From contig JABTUN010000001.1 in NCBI GenBank assembly GCA_015075365.1, forward strand, positions 124,001 through 188,000: a stretch of DNA of 64,000 nt. Direction: 5' to 3'. This stretch comes from Verrucomicrobiaceae bacterium (GTDB lineage Bacteria > Verrucomicrobiota > Verrucomicrobiia > Verrucomicrobiales > Verrucomicrobiaceae). A program made the position numbers and the translations under genes. Of this stretch, positions 1 through 8,422 are shown piece by piece; position 1 is the stretch's first letter, and each line of letters begins with the position of its first letter. The notes under the pieces were generated by a model. It was not told the DNA's origin. It saw only the letters and a list, made by a program, of their open reading frames with translations, and did no database searches.

Positions 1-2
1 TC

Positions 3-1037
3 TCATTCACCGACTGGGATCGCGGCGAGCCCAATTCCGACCAGTTTCCCTCCTATCTCGGCCTCTGGCGGCATTTCGCCGACAGCGCGCAGGTGAACTG
101 GGTGGACGGGCCATATCAGGCGAGAGGCTTTGAGTGCTGGCGCGGCTACATCATTGAATGGGAGCAGGAAAACCTGCCTCAGCCTGCCTGGAGGCCGGGC
201 CCCGGCCGTTCCACGCCCGAAAAGTCCTTTTCAACGGGGAAGATCAGCGGCACCGACAGCCCCGCCCATGCCACCCGGGAAAAGCCCTTCCGCAACTCGA
301 CGGGGATGCCATTCGTGCCTGTCACCGAAACCACCACCGGCCGCCGTGTCCTGTTCTGCATCTGGGAGACGCGCCGCAGAGACCACGGAACCATGCAGGG
401 CGCGACTCCACGTGCCGCCGCAGATTTCCAGAGTGTCCCAGGCATGCCCACCGACCTCGACCACCCCGTGGTCATGGTGGATTGGAACGACGCGCAGTTC
501 TTCTGTCACTGGCTGACGGACTATGAGCGCCACCGCGGCATCATCGGCCCGGACGATCTCTACCGCCTGCCCACCGTGGCGGAGTGGCTCATCGCCGCCG
601 GTGTGCAGCCGGGAGACGAGCGCGTCTATCCCTGGGGAAACACCTGGCCGCCGCCGGAAGGCATCGGCAACCTGGCGGACAGCTCCCTGAAGAGGCTGAC
701 GGCTGCCAATGCCACGCTGGACCTGCCCTGGGTGAAGGAAGGCATCCAGCGCGGCCGCATGGACTATCGGGACGACGGCCACGCCACCACCGCGCCCGTG
801 GGCAGCTATGCGCCCAACGCGCTGGGCCTCCACGACATGACCGGCAACGTGTGGGAGTGGTGTGAGGACCTCGCGGCACCGCACCGCCACGATCTGCCCC
901 ACAACCGGGTGCTCATGGGCGGCTCATGGCTGGACGGCATCGGCGTTCCCCTGCAGCTCAGCCACCGGGAGGAAGGCGCGCCCACCCGGCGCTACGCCTT
1001 CCGCGGCTACCGTGTGGTGCTGGAGGCCGCCCCCTGA
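3..1037 (+). CDS. C-type lectin plus SUMF1-domain protein, 5' end missing
   Basis: The frame is open from base 3, so the N-terminus lies outside the window and 344 residues are visible. The first ~55 residues look like the end of a C-type lectin domain: a GEPN motif of the mannose-type calcium site, then YLGLWR and YIIEW. After a low-complexity linker comes a SUMF1/EgtB-type domain (MPFVPV, HPVVMVDWNDAQFF, YRLPTVAEW, YPWGNTWPP, NVWEWCED, GGSW, FRGYRVV). The GGSW segment lacks the cysteines a true formylglycine-generating enzyme uses, so this is probably not a sulfatase activator. In Verrucomicrobia and Planctomycetes this C-terminal arrangement often follows a Ser/Thr kinase domain and a membrane segment; that upstream part is an inference. 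Confidence 0.8.
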   Translation, partial: SFTDWDRGEPNSDQFPSYLGLWRHFADSAQVNWVDGPYQARGFECWRGYIIEWEQENLPQPAWRPGPGRSTPEKSFSTGKISGTDSPAHATREKPFRNSTGMPFVPVTETTTGRRVLFCIWETRRRDHGTMQGATPRAAADFQSVPGMPTDLDHPVVMVDWNDAQFFCHWLTDYERHRGIIGPDDLYRLPTVAEWLIAAGVQPGDERVYPWGNTWPPPEGIGNLADSSLKRLTAANATLDLPWVKEGIQRGRMDYRDDGHATTAPVGSYAPNALGLHDMTGNVWEWCEDLAAPHRHDLPHNRVLMGGSWLDGIGVPLQLSHREEGAPTRRYAFRGYRVVLEAAP

Positions 1038-1349
1038 AAAACTTTTTTTCCCGCCCCCCTGTAATCCGTGCGCGGGGTTTCCGAAGAAGGGGAGTGAATC
1101 CGCATGACCTCCCGCCCGCCCAACGGCCGCTCCCAGGCCCCTGCCCGCCCCGCCCACGACCGCGCGGGACTGCGCAGGGCCAGGAACGGCTTTTTTGAGA
1201 AAAAGGCGCGGCCTGTGAAACAAAAGTCCCATGGAGGGGAATGGTACAAGGAGGCCATCAGGAGCGCCATTTCCACCAGCCAGCCTGTAGGGGATGTCCT
1301 CGCCCAAACGGGGGATGGCAGGCCATTTCAACCCAGGTTATCACCCGCC
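1038..1349. other. Intergenic stretch without a recognised element
   Basis: About 310 bases between the SUMF1 gene and the regulator gene. It is C-rich, with a short T run just after the SUMF1 stop and an A/T-rich patch near 1190-1225. No convincing terminator stem or promoter is visible. The frame of the downstream regulator stays open back to 1104, but the translation there is Arg/Pro-rich and looks non-coding. Confidence 0.4.
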
Positions 1350-1667
1350 ATGGACGAAAAAGACAAGCACTCCAACCCCAGCAGCCTGGACGCGGCGCGG
1401 CTGCTCTCCAGCCAGCTCGGGATCACCCTGCGCCAGGCAGAGGTGCTGCACTGGGTGGCCCAGGGGAAGACCACCGCGGAGATCTCCACCATCCTGGGAT
1501 GCTCCTTCCACACCGTGAAGAGCCATATCAAGGTGGTTTTCCAACGCCTGGGTGTGAACAACCGCGCAGGGGCCATCAGCGCGGCTTACACGATCTTTTT
1601 GACTCTCCTGCGGCAGCAACTGGCCTCCCCCGAACGAGGGATACCGAAAAAAAGCCGCACCGATTAA
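1350..1667 (+). CDS. LuxR-type helix-turn-helix transcriptional regulator
   Basis: A 105-aa protein that is almost only a GerE/LuxR DNA-binding domain: LTLRQAEVLHWVAQGKTTAE, then EISTILGCSFHTVKSHIKVV and FQRLGVNNRAGAI. No receiver or ligand domain is present. The same frame is open to an ATG at 1104, but the residues before MDEKDKH are low-complexity, so the start at 1350 is preferred. Single-domain LuxR proteins can act alone or as output partners of sensors. Targets are unknown; neighbouring surface-protein genes are candidates by position only. Confidence 0.75.
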   Translation: MDEKDKHSNPSSLDAARLLSSQLGITLRQAEVLHWVAQGKTTAEISTILGCSFHTVKSHIKVVFQRLGVNNRAGAISAAYTIFLTLLRQQLASPERGIPKKSRTD

Positions 1668-2196
1668 TCTCAGCACCGAAATTCCGGAAAAATCCGCCGC
1701 ACCGCCATGGAACACCTCTTTTCCATCCCGCCAACGCCCGCGCCGCCGCTGCCGGCCGGATGCGCCGCACGGCGCGCCGCGGGTGGCTGCCCTGCCCAGG
1801 ATGCCGCGCCGGAACGGTGGAGGGATACGCCGCTGTCATCCAGGCGCACGCCGGAATGGCGGAGGGATGCGCCGCTGTCATCCAGGCACACGCCGGAATG
1901 GTGGAGGGATGCGCCGGAATCGTCCGAAGGTGCTCATTTTGAACCAAAAGGCGTTTTTCGCCTCCTGGGGCGGCCCCGCGCCCCCCACAGGCCCCGGCCG
2001 CCCCTCCAGCTCCCACCCACTGCTTATGATACCCGTCACTTGGGACATGCCCGGCCTGAAATGGAACGACGTCAACTTACGCTGGGGCAGTCCCTCCTAC
2101 CTCATCGAGTTCCATGAGCCCGGCTGGGTTTATGACCCGGATTCCCTTTCCCAACCACCCACCGCCACCACCCAACCCAAACGGAGGACCAACAAA
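1668..2196. other. Long intergenic region with tandem repeat
   Basis: About 530 bases between the LuxR-type gene and the 228-aa protein. It contains the 42-bp tandem repeat listed separately. A frame joined to the downstream gene is open across it, but the predicted peptide (RRNGGGMRRCHPG units) looks like translated repeat rather than protein. A good ribosome binding site (GGAGG, 2183-2187) supports the downstream start at 2197. Confidence 0.5.
1808..1920. repeat. 42-bp tandem repeat, about 2.5 copies
   Basis: Units begin with GCCGGAA(C/T)GG at 1808, 1850 and 1892, with a truncated start (GCCGGAAT) at 1913. Each full unit also carries GGAGGGAT(A/G)CGCC and GCTGTCATCCAGGC. The period is a multiple of three, so it stays open in several frames. 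The GTCATCCAGGC core resembles extragenic palindromic repeats of other bacteria; that likeness is from memory and unverified. Confidence 0.8.
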
Positions 2197-2883
2197 ATGC
2201 CAAAGTCAGACTACATCAAAAAGCGCGACGAGGAATTCTCCGCGCAGCTCACGCTCTTCAAACACAACATCGGGGACTACGCCGCCACCTTTGGCCTCAG
2301 CACCGCGCAGGTCACCAGCCAGGCCAATGACGCCGCCTACTTTGCCTATGTGCTGGCCATGCAGGACATCCACATCCAGAGCGGGGAGCAGTGGACGGCG
2401 TGGAAGGACAGCATCCGCGGCGGAGGCGGCGCGGCCACCCCGCCGGCCGCGCCCACGCTGCCCGCCGCCGTCACCCCCGTGGCGCCCGGCATTGAGAGGC
2501 GCTTCCGGGACCTGGTGCGCATGATCAAGGCCCACCCGGCCTACACCGCCGCCATCGGGGAGCTGCTGGGCATCGAGGGACCGGAGACCGCGCCGCCGCC
2601 ACCGGGGGATTACCAGCCGGAGATCCGGCTGGAGCTGGTGGGCGGCCAGGTGGTGGTGCGCTGGGGCTGGCAGGGGAAGCGCGCCTTTCTCAGCGCCCTG
2701 GAGATCGAGGTGGACCGCGGCAGCGGCTTCCAGCTTCTCACCATCGACACCACGCCGGACTACACGGACACCACACCGCTGCCCGCCACCGCGCAGAAGT
2801 GGACCTACCGCGCCATCTTCCGCGATGGCGAGGGCCGCATCGGCCAGTGGAGCCCCGTGGTGAGCATCATCGTGGCCGCGTGA
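2197..2883 (+). CDS. Hypothetical protein with fibronectin-like C-terminal half
   Basis: A 228-aa protein with no signal peptide. Residues 1-70 are predicted alpha-helical (MPKSDYIKKRDEEFSAQL, then LAMQDIHIQSGEQWTAWK). A Gly/Ala/Pro linker follows, then a second helical segment around residues 95-125. The last ~90 residues look beta-rich, ending TYRAIFRDGEGRIGQWSPVV, which resembles a fibronectin type III strand pattern. The start is chosen because GGAGG lies nine bases upstream of ATG 2197. It precedes the PEP-CTERM gene by 42 bases in the same direction, so co-transcription is possible. I do not recognise a specific function. Confidence 0.7.
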   Translation: MPKSDYIKKRDEEFSAQLTLFKHNIGDYAATFGLSTAQVTSQANDAAYFAYVLAMQDIHIQSGEQWTAWKDSIRGGGGAATPPAAPTLPAAVTPVAPGIERRFRDLVRMIKAHPAYTAAIGELLGIEGPETAPPPPGDYQPEIRLELVGGQVVVRWGWQGKRAFLSALEIEVDRGSGFQLLTIDTTPDYTDTTPLPATAQKWTYRAIFRDGEGRIGQWSPVVSIIVAA

Positions 2884-2925
2884 GCGGCCTCTTTTCCCTC
2901 CATCCCCTTCCCCGCCGCCCCAATC

Positions 2926-5900
2926 ATGAAAAGGAACAAGCACACTCTCCTGGCCGCGCTCGCGCTGCTGCTCCCCGCCGCGGCGCAGGCGCAGCTCGGC
3001 ACCGCCACCGTCAACGCCAGTGGAAACTGGAACAGCGTTGGCACCTGGAGCAGCACGCCGGGCGGCTTTGCCCCGATCAACGGGCAGAACGGCCAGAACT
3101 GGAACGCCATCATCAACAACGGCAGCCGTACGGTGACGGTGAATGCCGGCACGGTGCTCGAAGGGCTGAACTTCAGCGCCGGTGTCATCAACGGGACCAG
3201 CACGCTCACCCTGAACGCCGCCAGCACTTGGAGCGGAGGTAACTTCACCGACAGCGGTATCACCCATTTCAATGGTGGTGTGGCGATCACGGCGAACGGC
3301 CAGTCGATCACCTCCCGCACGGTCAACTTGGGAGGCTCTTCCACCATCGGGGACGGCAGCATCGCCATGCATGTCGGGACGCTCGCCAACAACGGCGTTT
3401 TCAGCATCACGAACGTGACAGGGCTGACTGTTTCCCACTCGGGCTTCGGTGGCACATGGTCCAACACAGGGACGATCAACAAAGGCGGCGCGGGTGCCAC
3501 GACCCTTTCAAGCGTTAGCTTTAACAACACAAGCACCGGCATCGTGAATGTGAACGAGGGAATGATCAACGTGGCCTATCAAGGCAACGGCGCAGGTGGT
3601 GGCACGTCCACCGGCACCTTCAACATCGCTTCCGGAGCCGAATTCCGTGTCAGCGGTGCCACTTATCACATGAATGCAGGCGTTCAGGTCCACGGCAGTG
3701 GCGCATTCACCACCGCCGGAGGGACTGTGAACTTCAATGGATCGAGTATTAGCAACACGGGCAATTTTGCACTGACCGGTGGCACCATGGCAGCCACCAG
3801 CGGTGCCACACTCCAAACCAGCGGTACCATGACAATGAGTGGCGGACTGATGGACGGCCCTGGGACGGCGAGCTTCGGCGGTGCGAGCACCTGGACGGGT
3901 GGGAACTTTGGAGGCACGGGCATCACCAACTTCAATGGTGGCGTGGCGATCACGGCGAGCGGGCAGTTGATCACGTCACGCACGGTGAACCTGGGGGGCA
4001 GTTCGACGATTGGGGACGGCAGCATCGCCATGCATGTCGGGACGCTCGCCAACAACGGCGTTTTCAGCATCACGAACGTGACAGGGCTGACCGTTTCTCA
4101 CTCGGGCTTCGGTGGCACATGGTCCAACACGGGAACGATCAACAAAGGCGGCGCGGGCACCACCACCTTTTCAAGCGTGAGCTTCAACAACCCAAGCACC
4201 GGCATCGTGAATGTGAACGAAGGAATGATCAACGTGGCCTATCAAGGCAACGGCGCGGGCGGAGGCACGGCCGCCGGCACCTTCAACATCGCCTCCGGAG
4301 CCGAATTCCGCGTCAGCGGTCCGAGCTACACGATGAACGCGGGCGTGCAGGTGAACGGCGCGGGTGTTTTTAACATGACAGGCGGCACCACGACCTTCAA
4401 CGGCACCAGCACCGGCAGTACAGGGAACCTCAGCATGACGGGAGGCACGGTCGAAGTCACCAGCGGCTCGAATTTTGCCACGTCGGGTAGCTTCAATGGA
4501 ACCGGCGGAACGAGGCAAGGAACCGGCACCCTCACGTTCGGAGGGGCCAGCACATGGTCGGGCGGAAACATGGGCAATACCGCTGGCTCGTCGGGCGGGA
4601 CCACTAATTTCAATGGCGGCGTGGCCATCACCGCCAACGGTCAATACATCAACGCCAGCACGGGCATTGTGAACATGTATGGGAACTCCAGCATCGGCTC
4701 CGGGACACTGGCATTCCACGCCAGCGGGACGCTGGCAAATCACGGGACGTTCGATGTGACCACCAGCAGTGCCCTGAATTTTTCCAGCCTGGGCTTCGGC
4801 GGTGCGGTCAGCAATGATGGCACCATCAATAAATCGGGAGCGGCCACGGCCACCTTTGGAGTAATCTTCAACAACACCAGCCCCGGCATAGTGAATGTCA
4901 ATGAAGGTATCGTGGCATCCAGCGCTGGAGGCACCTCCAATGGCACCTTTGACATTGATTCCGGCACCGAGTTTCGCATCACCGGCGGCAACTACACGAT
5001 GAACGCGGGCGTGCAGGTGAACGGCGCGGGTGTTTTTAACATGGCGGGCGGCACCACGACCTTCAACGGCACCAGCACCGGCAGCACGGGAAACCTGGGC
5101 ATGACGGGAGGCACGGTGACTTTTGCCAGCGGTGCCAGTTTCACCACGTCAGGCGGGTTCCAGGGAGCCAGCGGCATGCTCAACGGTTCTGGAACATCAA
5201 CCTTCAATGGTGCGAGCACCTGGACAGGAGGCAATTTCGAGGGCGGCGTGACCAACATGACCGGCGGTGTCGCGATCACAGGCAACAACCAGGTGCTGAG
5301 GAACCATACGCTGACGATTGGCGGGACTTCCACCATCGGATCGGGATTGCTGGGGTTTTATGCCGGAGGCAAGCTCATCAACCATGGCAGCTTCAACATC
5401 AACAACGCAAGCTCCCTGGACTTTGCCGATCATGGTTTCGGAAACCATCAATTCACCAACTCCATCACAGGGGTGGTCAACAAAAGCGGTGCCGGCGCGG
5501 CGGGCTTTTCCTCCGCTTTCAGCGTGTTCTCCAACGCAGGCACGATCAACGTCAACGAGGGGTCCTTCACGACCTATGGGGGCGTCACCCAGCACAGCGG
5601 CACGACGCTGACCGGTGGCACCTGGAACGTCAGAAATGGGGCGACGCTCACCTTCAACACGGGCAGCAACCTCACCACCATCGGCACCAATGCGAGCGTG
5701 ACGCTCGACGGCGCGGCCTCGACCTTCAACCGCATCCCGGTCACGGCCTCCACGCTGACGACCAACCAAGGCAGCTTCACGCTGAAGAACGACCGGGACA
5801 TCACCACCGCGAATGCCTTCACCAACAGCGGCACGGTGAGCGTGCAGGACAGTGCCACCACCCTCAAGATCGGTGCCACGGGGAACCTGGCCTACACGCA

Positions 5901-6468
5901 GACCGGTGGCGTGACGGCCATGGTGGGCGGGGCGTTCATTGACCCGGGCGTCTTCAACCTCAACGCGGGCGAGTTGCGCGGCACCGGCACGATCGAGAGC
6001 AGCGTCATCGCCGGCGCGGGGGCGAACACCATCGCGCCAGGTCTCTCTCCCGGCGCGCTGACGATCAACGGCAGCCTCACCCTGAGCGGGACGAGCACGC
6101 TGGCGATGGAGATCGGCGGGCTGACCCAGGGCAGCCTCTATGATCACCTGGATGTGAACGGCGTGCTGACCCTGGCGGGCATGCTGGACCTGGATTTCAT
6201 CAACGACTTCCAGAACGCGGTGCAAATGACGGACGTGTTCACCATCGCCACGGCGGACAGCCCGGTGCTGGGCAGCTTTTCCAACGTGGCCAGCGGCGGC
6301 TACCTGACCACGAACCACCCGATCCAGTTCCAGGTGTGGTATGGGGCGGGCAGCATCTACGACCCCAACAGCATCGTCATCACCAACGCGCCGGAGCCCT
6401 CCCGCGCGCTGCTGGCCCTGCTGGGCCTCAGCGGCCTGCTGCTGAGCCGCCGCCGGGGACGGGACTAG
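2926..6468 (+). CDS. PEP-CTERM protein with four long beta-rich repeats
   Basis: An 1180-aa secreted protein. A signal peptide (MKRNKHTLLAALALLLPAAA, cleavage near AQA) is followed by Gly/Thr/Asn/Ser-rich repeats of about 220 residues built on NGGVAITANGQ, STIGDGSIAMHVGTLANNG, TGIVNVNEG and GVQVNGAGVFN. These are likely parallel beta-helix rungs as in autotransporter-like surface proteins. The C-terminus carries the PEP-CTERM sorting tripartite signal: PEPS, a hydrophobic helix (LLALLGLSGLLL) and SRRRGRD. Family knowledge says such proteins are processed by an exosortase and attached to the cell surface or exopolysaccharide; no exosortase gene is in the window. The repeats are also conserved at DNA level, listed separately. 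Confidence 0.85.
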   Translation: MKRNKHTLLAALALLLPAAAQAQLGTATVNASGNWNSVGTWSSTPGGFAPINGQNGQNWNAIINNGSRTVTVNAGTVLEGLNFSAGVINGTSTLTLNAASTWSGGNFTDSGITHFNGGVAITANGQSITSRTVNLGGSSTIGDGSIAMHVGTLANNGVFSITNVTGLTVSHSGFGGTWSNTGTINKGGAGATTLSSVSFNNTSTGIVNVNEGMINVAYQGNGAGGGTSTGTFNIASGAEFRVSGATYHMNAGVQVHGSGAFTTAGGTVNFNGSSISNTGNFALTGGTMAATSGATLQTSGTMTMSGGLMDGPGTASFGGASTWTGGNFGGTGITNFNGGVAITASGQLITSRTVNLGGSSTIGDGSIAMHVGTLANNGVFSITNVTGLTVSHSGFGGTWSNTGTINKGGAGTTTFSSVSFNNPSTGIVNVNEGMINVAYQGNGAGGGTAAGTFNIASGAEFRVSGPSYTMNAGVQVNGAGVFNMTGGTTTFNGTSTGSTGNLSMTGGTVEVTSGSNFATSGSFNGTGGTRQGTGTLTFGGASTWSGGNMGNTAGSSGGTTNFNGGVAITANGQYINASTGIVNMYGNSSIGSGTLAFHASGTLANHGTFDVTTSSALNFSSLGFGGAVSNDGTINKSGAATATFGVIFNNTSPGIVNVNEGIVASSAGGTSNGTFDIDSGTEFRITGGNYTMNAGVQVNGAGVFNMAGGTTTFNGTSTGSTGNLGMTGGTVTFASGASFTTSGGFQGASGMLNGSGTSTFNGASTWTGGNFEGGVTNMTGGVAITGNNQVLRNHTLTIGGTSTIGSGLLGFYAGGKLINHGSFNINNASSLDFADHGFGNHQFTNSITGVVNKSGAGAAGFSSAFSVFSNAGTINVNEGSFTTYGGVTQHSGTTLTGGTWNVRNGATLTFNTGSNLTTIGTNASVTLDGAASTFNRIPVTASTLTTNQGSFTLKNDRDITTANAFTNSGTVSVQDSATTLKIGATGNLAYTQTGGVTAMVGGAFIDPGVFNLNAGELRGTGTIESSVIAGAGANTIAPGLSPGALTINGSLTLSGTSTLAMEIGGLTQGSLYDHLDVNGVLTLAGMLDLDFINDFQNAVQMTDVFTIATADSPVLGSFSNVASGGYLTTNHPIQFQVWYGAGSIYDPNSIVITNAPEPSRALLALLGLSGLLLSRRRGRD
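3240..5200 (+). repeat. Direct repeats of 663-666 bp inside the PEP-CTERM gene
   Basis: Bases 3349-3428 are identical to 4012-4091, an offset of 663 (221 codons), and high similarity continues for some 240 bases. A second pair, starting at 4331 and 4997 (offset 666), is identical for more than 45 bases. The identical synonymous positions point to recent duplication or gene conversion rather than protein-level selection alone. Confidence 0.85.
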
Positions 6469-6673
6469 CCCGCATTACCTCCTGCTCGTGCCGTCTTCGG
6501 CGCAACTGCGGCGGATGCGGGGGCGGTGAATGTCGGGAGGGGATGAAAGTTTGGCGTCGTGCAAATCTTGGCTCGAATCGTCATAGCCACCACGCATCAC
6601 AAGAACTAAGCAGGGTGTGCCCTGCAAATGAGAGGTTGGCGGAAGAACGGCAACCGTTAGAATCGGCCTCCGC

Positions 6674-7897
6674 ATGAAGCTCCTGCGCTCCTTCTCCCCG
6701 TCGTCGTTTGTTCGCGGTGCCGCGATGATCCTGGCCGCCACCGGGCTGGCCGCCTGCAAGTATCCGCGGAACTGGCAGTCGGCGCAGCCCCAGTCCTCCG
6801 CGTACGGCGCGCCGCTGCGCGCGCTGCCGGCGGATGACAGCACGCCGCTCTACAACGCCGCGGCGTCCATGAACGTGCCGACGCATGCCACGACGCTGAA
6901 TGACGTGGCGCGCATGCTGGCGGGGATGGAGGCCAGCGGCTACGACCAGCTCTCCGGCATCCGCGGCTCCGCGGCCTGGCAGCAGCACCGGCACCGGCTG
7001 GATCTCATGTGGGCCACGCACGAGTCGCTGCACCGCGGGCCGATCCAAAGCTGGGCGGCGCGTGAGATCGGCGACCTGCGGAGGAGCAGCACGCTGTTTT
7101 ATCCCTTCAGCGGGCCGGATTTCCTGTTCGCGGACGCGTTTTTCCCGGGCGCGGAGACGTATGTGCTGTGCGGGCTGGAGGGGGCGGACCCGATGCCGCA
7201 GCTCGGCGGGCTGAGCGCGGGCGAGATCGAGAGCGGCCTGGCGCGGCTGCGCACCACGCTGTCCAGCAGCATGCAGTTCAGCTATTTCATCACGAAGGAC
7301 ATGCGCAATGACCTGAACGCGACGCGCTTCCGCGGCGTGCTGCCGGTGATGATGGTCTTCCTGGCGCGCACGGGTCATGTGATCGACTCCGTGGACACCG
7401 TGCGGCTGGACGGCGGCGGGAATGTGACGATGGCGGGCTCCTCCGGGAACACAGGGCTGATGGTGCGCTTCCACGGCGGCTGGGGCGGGCAGAAGCGGCT
7501 GTTTTACTTCCGCCAGGATTTGTCCAACGGCGGGCTGAGCGGGTCATTCCAGCGTTTTGTGCAGCGTTTTGGCCGCGTGCCGGTGTTCACGAAGAGCGCG
7601 TCATATCTGATGCACGAAAGCGGCTTTTCCCGCATCAAGGATTTCATCCTGCGGAACGCCAGCGGCATCGTCCAGGACCCCAGCGGCATCCCCTATGCGG
7701 ACTTTGGCCGCTACGGCTGGAATCTGTCCCTTTACGGGAACTACCAAGGCACGCTGGAGATCTTCACCGGCTGCCAGCAGCCGGACCTCGTGCAGGCCTA
7801 CCGCAGCGGGCGGCATCCGGTGGCGCCGCTGCCCTTTGGCATCGGTTACCTGTTCCAGGCCGCCAACACCTCCTTGATGGTGGCCCGGCTGCGCTGA
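6674..7897 (+). CDS. Predicted lipoprotein of unknown function
   Basis: A 407-aa protein with a lipoprotein signal: basic N-terminus, hydrophobic stretch (AAMILAATG) and lipobox LAAC, with the acylated Cys near residue 27. The mature part begins KYPRNWQSAQPQ and has segments such as DLMWATHESLHRGPIQSW, STLFYPFSGPDFLFADAFFP and TYVLCGLEG that read as a conserved globular domain. Similar conserved lipoproteins occur in several Gram-negative phyla, but I cannot name an activity. A 205-bp gap precedes it, and a promoter is not obvious. It is not evidently linked to rpmB downstream, which has its own putative promoter. Confidence 0.75.
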   Translation: MKLLRSFSPSSFVRGAAMILAATGLAACKYPRNWQSAQPQSSAYGAPLRALPADDSTPLYNAAASMNVPTHATTLNDVARMLAGMEASGYDQLSGIRGSAAWQQHRHRLDLMWATHESLHRGPIQSWAAREIGDLRRSSTLFYPFSGPDFLFADAFFPGAETYVLCGLEGADPMPQLGGLSAGEIESGLARLRTTLSSSMQFSYFITKDMRNDLNATRFRGVLPVMMVFLARTGHVIDSVDTVRLDGGGNVTMAGSSGNTGLMVRFHGGWGGQKRLFYFRQDLSNGGLSGSFQRFVQRFGRVPVFTKSASYLMHESGFSRIKDFILRNASGIVQDPSGIPYADFGRYGWNLSLYGNYQGTLEIFTGCQQPDLVQAYRSGRHPVAPLPFGIGYLFQAANTSLMVARLR

Positions 7898-7936
7898 CAG
7901 GAGTGCAGGCGGGGTGAAAACAACCCGGCAAAGGAT

Positions 7937-7964
7937 TTGACGGATGGGATGAGGCGGCTACCAT
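7937..7964 (+). promoter_or_regulatory. Putative sigma-70-type promoter of rpmB
   Basis: TTGACG at 7937-7942 and TACCAT at 7959-7964 with 16 bases between, about 37 bases before the rpmB start. The -35 is near consensus and the -10 matches four of six positions. Prediction only. Confidence 0.4.
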
Positions 7965-8000
7965 CGCGGCCCCTTTCCCCCACCCACCCCTTCTTTTTTT

Positions 8001-8264
8001 ATGGCTAAAGTCTGTCAAATCACCGGCGTCGGCGTCACCCGCGGCCACCACATCCACCGCAGCGGTAAAGCGAAGAAGGAGGGCGGTATCGGCCGTCACA
8101 TCACGAAGCGCGTGAAGCGCGTGATCCTGCCGAACCTGCGCTCCAAGCGCATCTGGGTACCGGAACTGGGCAAATTCGTCGAGGTGAAACTCACCGCGCG
8201 TGCGCTGAAGACTGTGAACAAGAATGGTGCCTACAAGACGCTGAAGGCAGCGGGTCTGGTCTGA
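8001..8264 (+). CDS. rpmB: 50S ribosomal protein L28
   Basis: An 87-aa protein typical of the longer L28 form: starts MAKVCQITGVGVTRGHHIHR and contains RHITKRVKRVILPNLRSKRIW, then KFVEVKLTARALKTVNK. It is a component of the large ribosomal subunit. The gene stands alone, without rpmG beside it, with a putative promoter at 7937-7964 and a strong terminator at 8290-8323, so it is probably monocistronic. Confidence 0.96.
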   Translation: MAKVCQITGVGVTRGHHIHRSGKAKKEGGIGRHITKRVKRVILPNLRSKRIWVPELGKFVEVKLTARALKTVNKNGAYKTLKAAGLV

Positions 8265-8289
8265 TCCTGACGATTTCATTTTCTCACCA

Positions 8290-8323
8290 CGGGCGGAACT
8301 GGCAGCAGTTCCGCCCGTTTTTT
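8290..8323 (+). terminator. Rho-independent terminator after rpmB
   Basis: A perfect 10-bp stem (GGGCGGAACT / AGTTCCGCCC) with a six-base loop, followed by GTTTTTT. It lies 26 bases after the rpmB stop. Confidence 0.9.
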
Positions 8324-8341
8324 GTGCGCTGGCGCGTCGGG

Positions 8342-8397
8342 TGGAGTGCTGGAGCATTGCGTGACAACACACCCATATTCCATGACTCCACCACTCC
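8342..8397. repeat. Low-complexity inverted repeat (GGAGTGCTGGAG family)
   Basis: Arms GGAGTGCTGGAG (8343-8354) and CTCCACCACTCC (8386-8397) pair with one mismatch; in between are CATTGC and CATATTCC. It lies between the convergent rpmB and ferredoxin-like genes. The same word style recurs at 22161-22230. Confidence 0.6.
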
Positions 8398-8422
8398 CGG
8401 GGCTGGGCGACCACCCGTGGAC

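Noticed and set aside
3-1037. Formylglycine-generating enzyme for the sulfatase
   Set aside because: The SUMF1 domain lacks the catalytic Cys residues near GGSW, and it is attached to a C-type lectin domain.
2206-3438. Minus-strand open frame of about 410 codons
   Set aside because: It crosses two plus-strand genes with signal peptide or ribosome binding site support and shows no domain.
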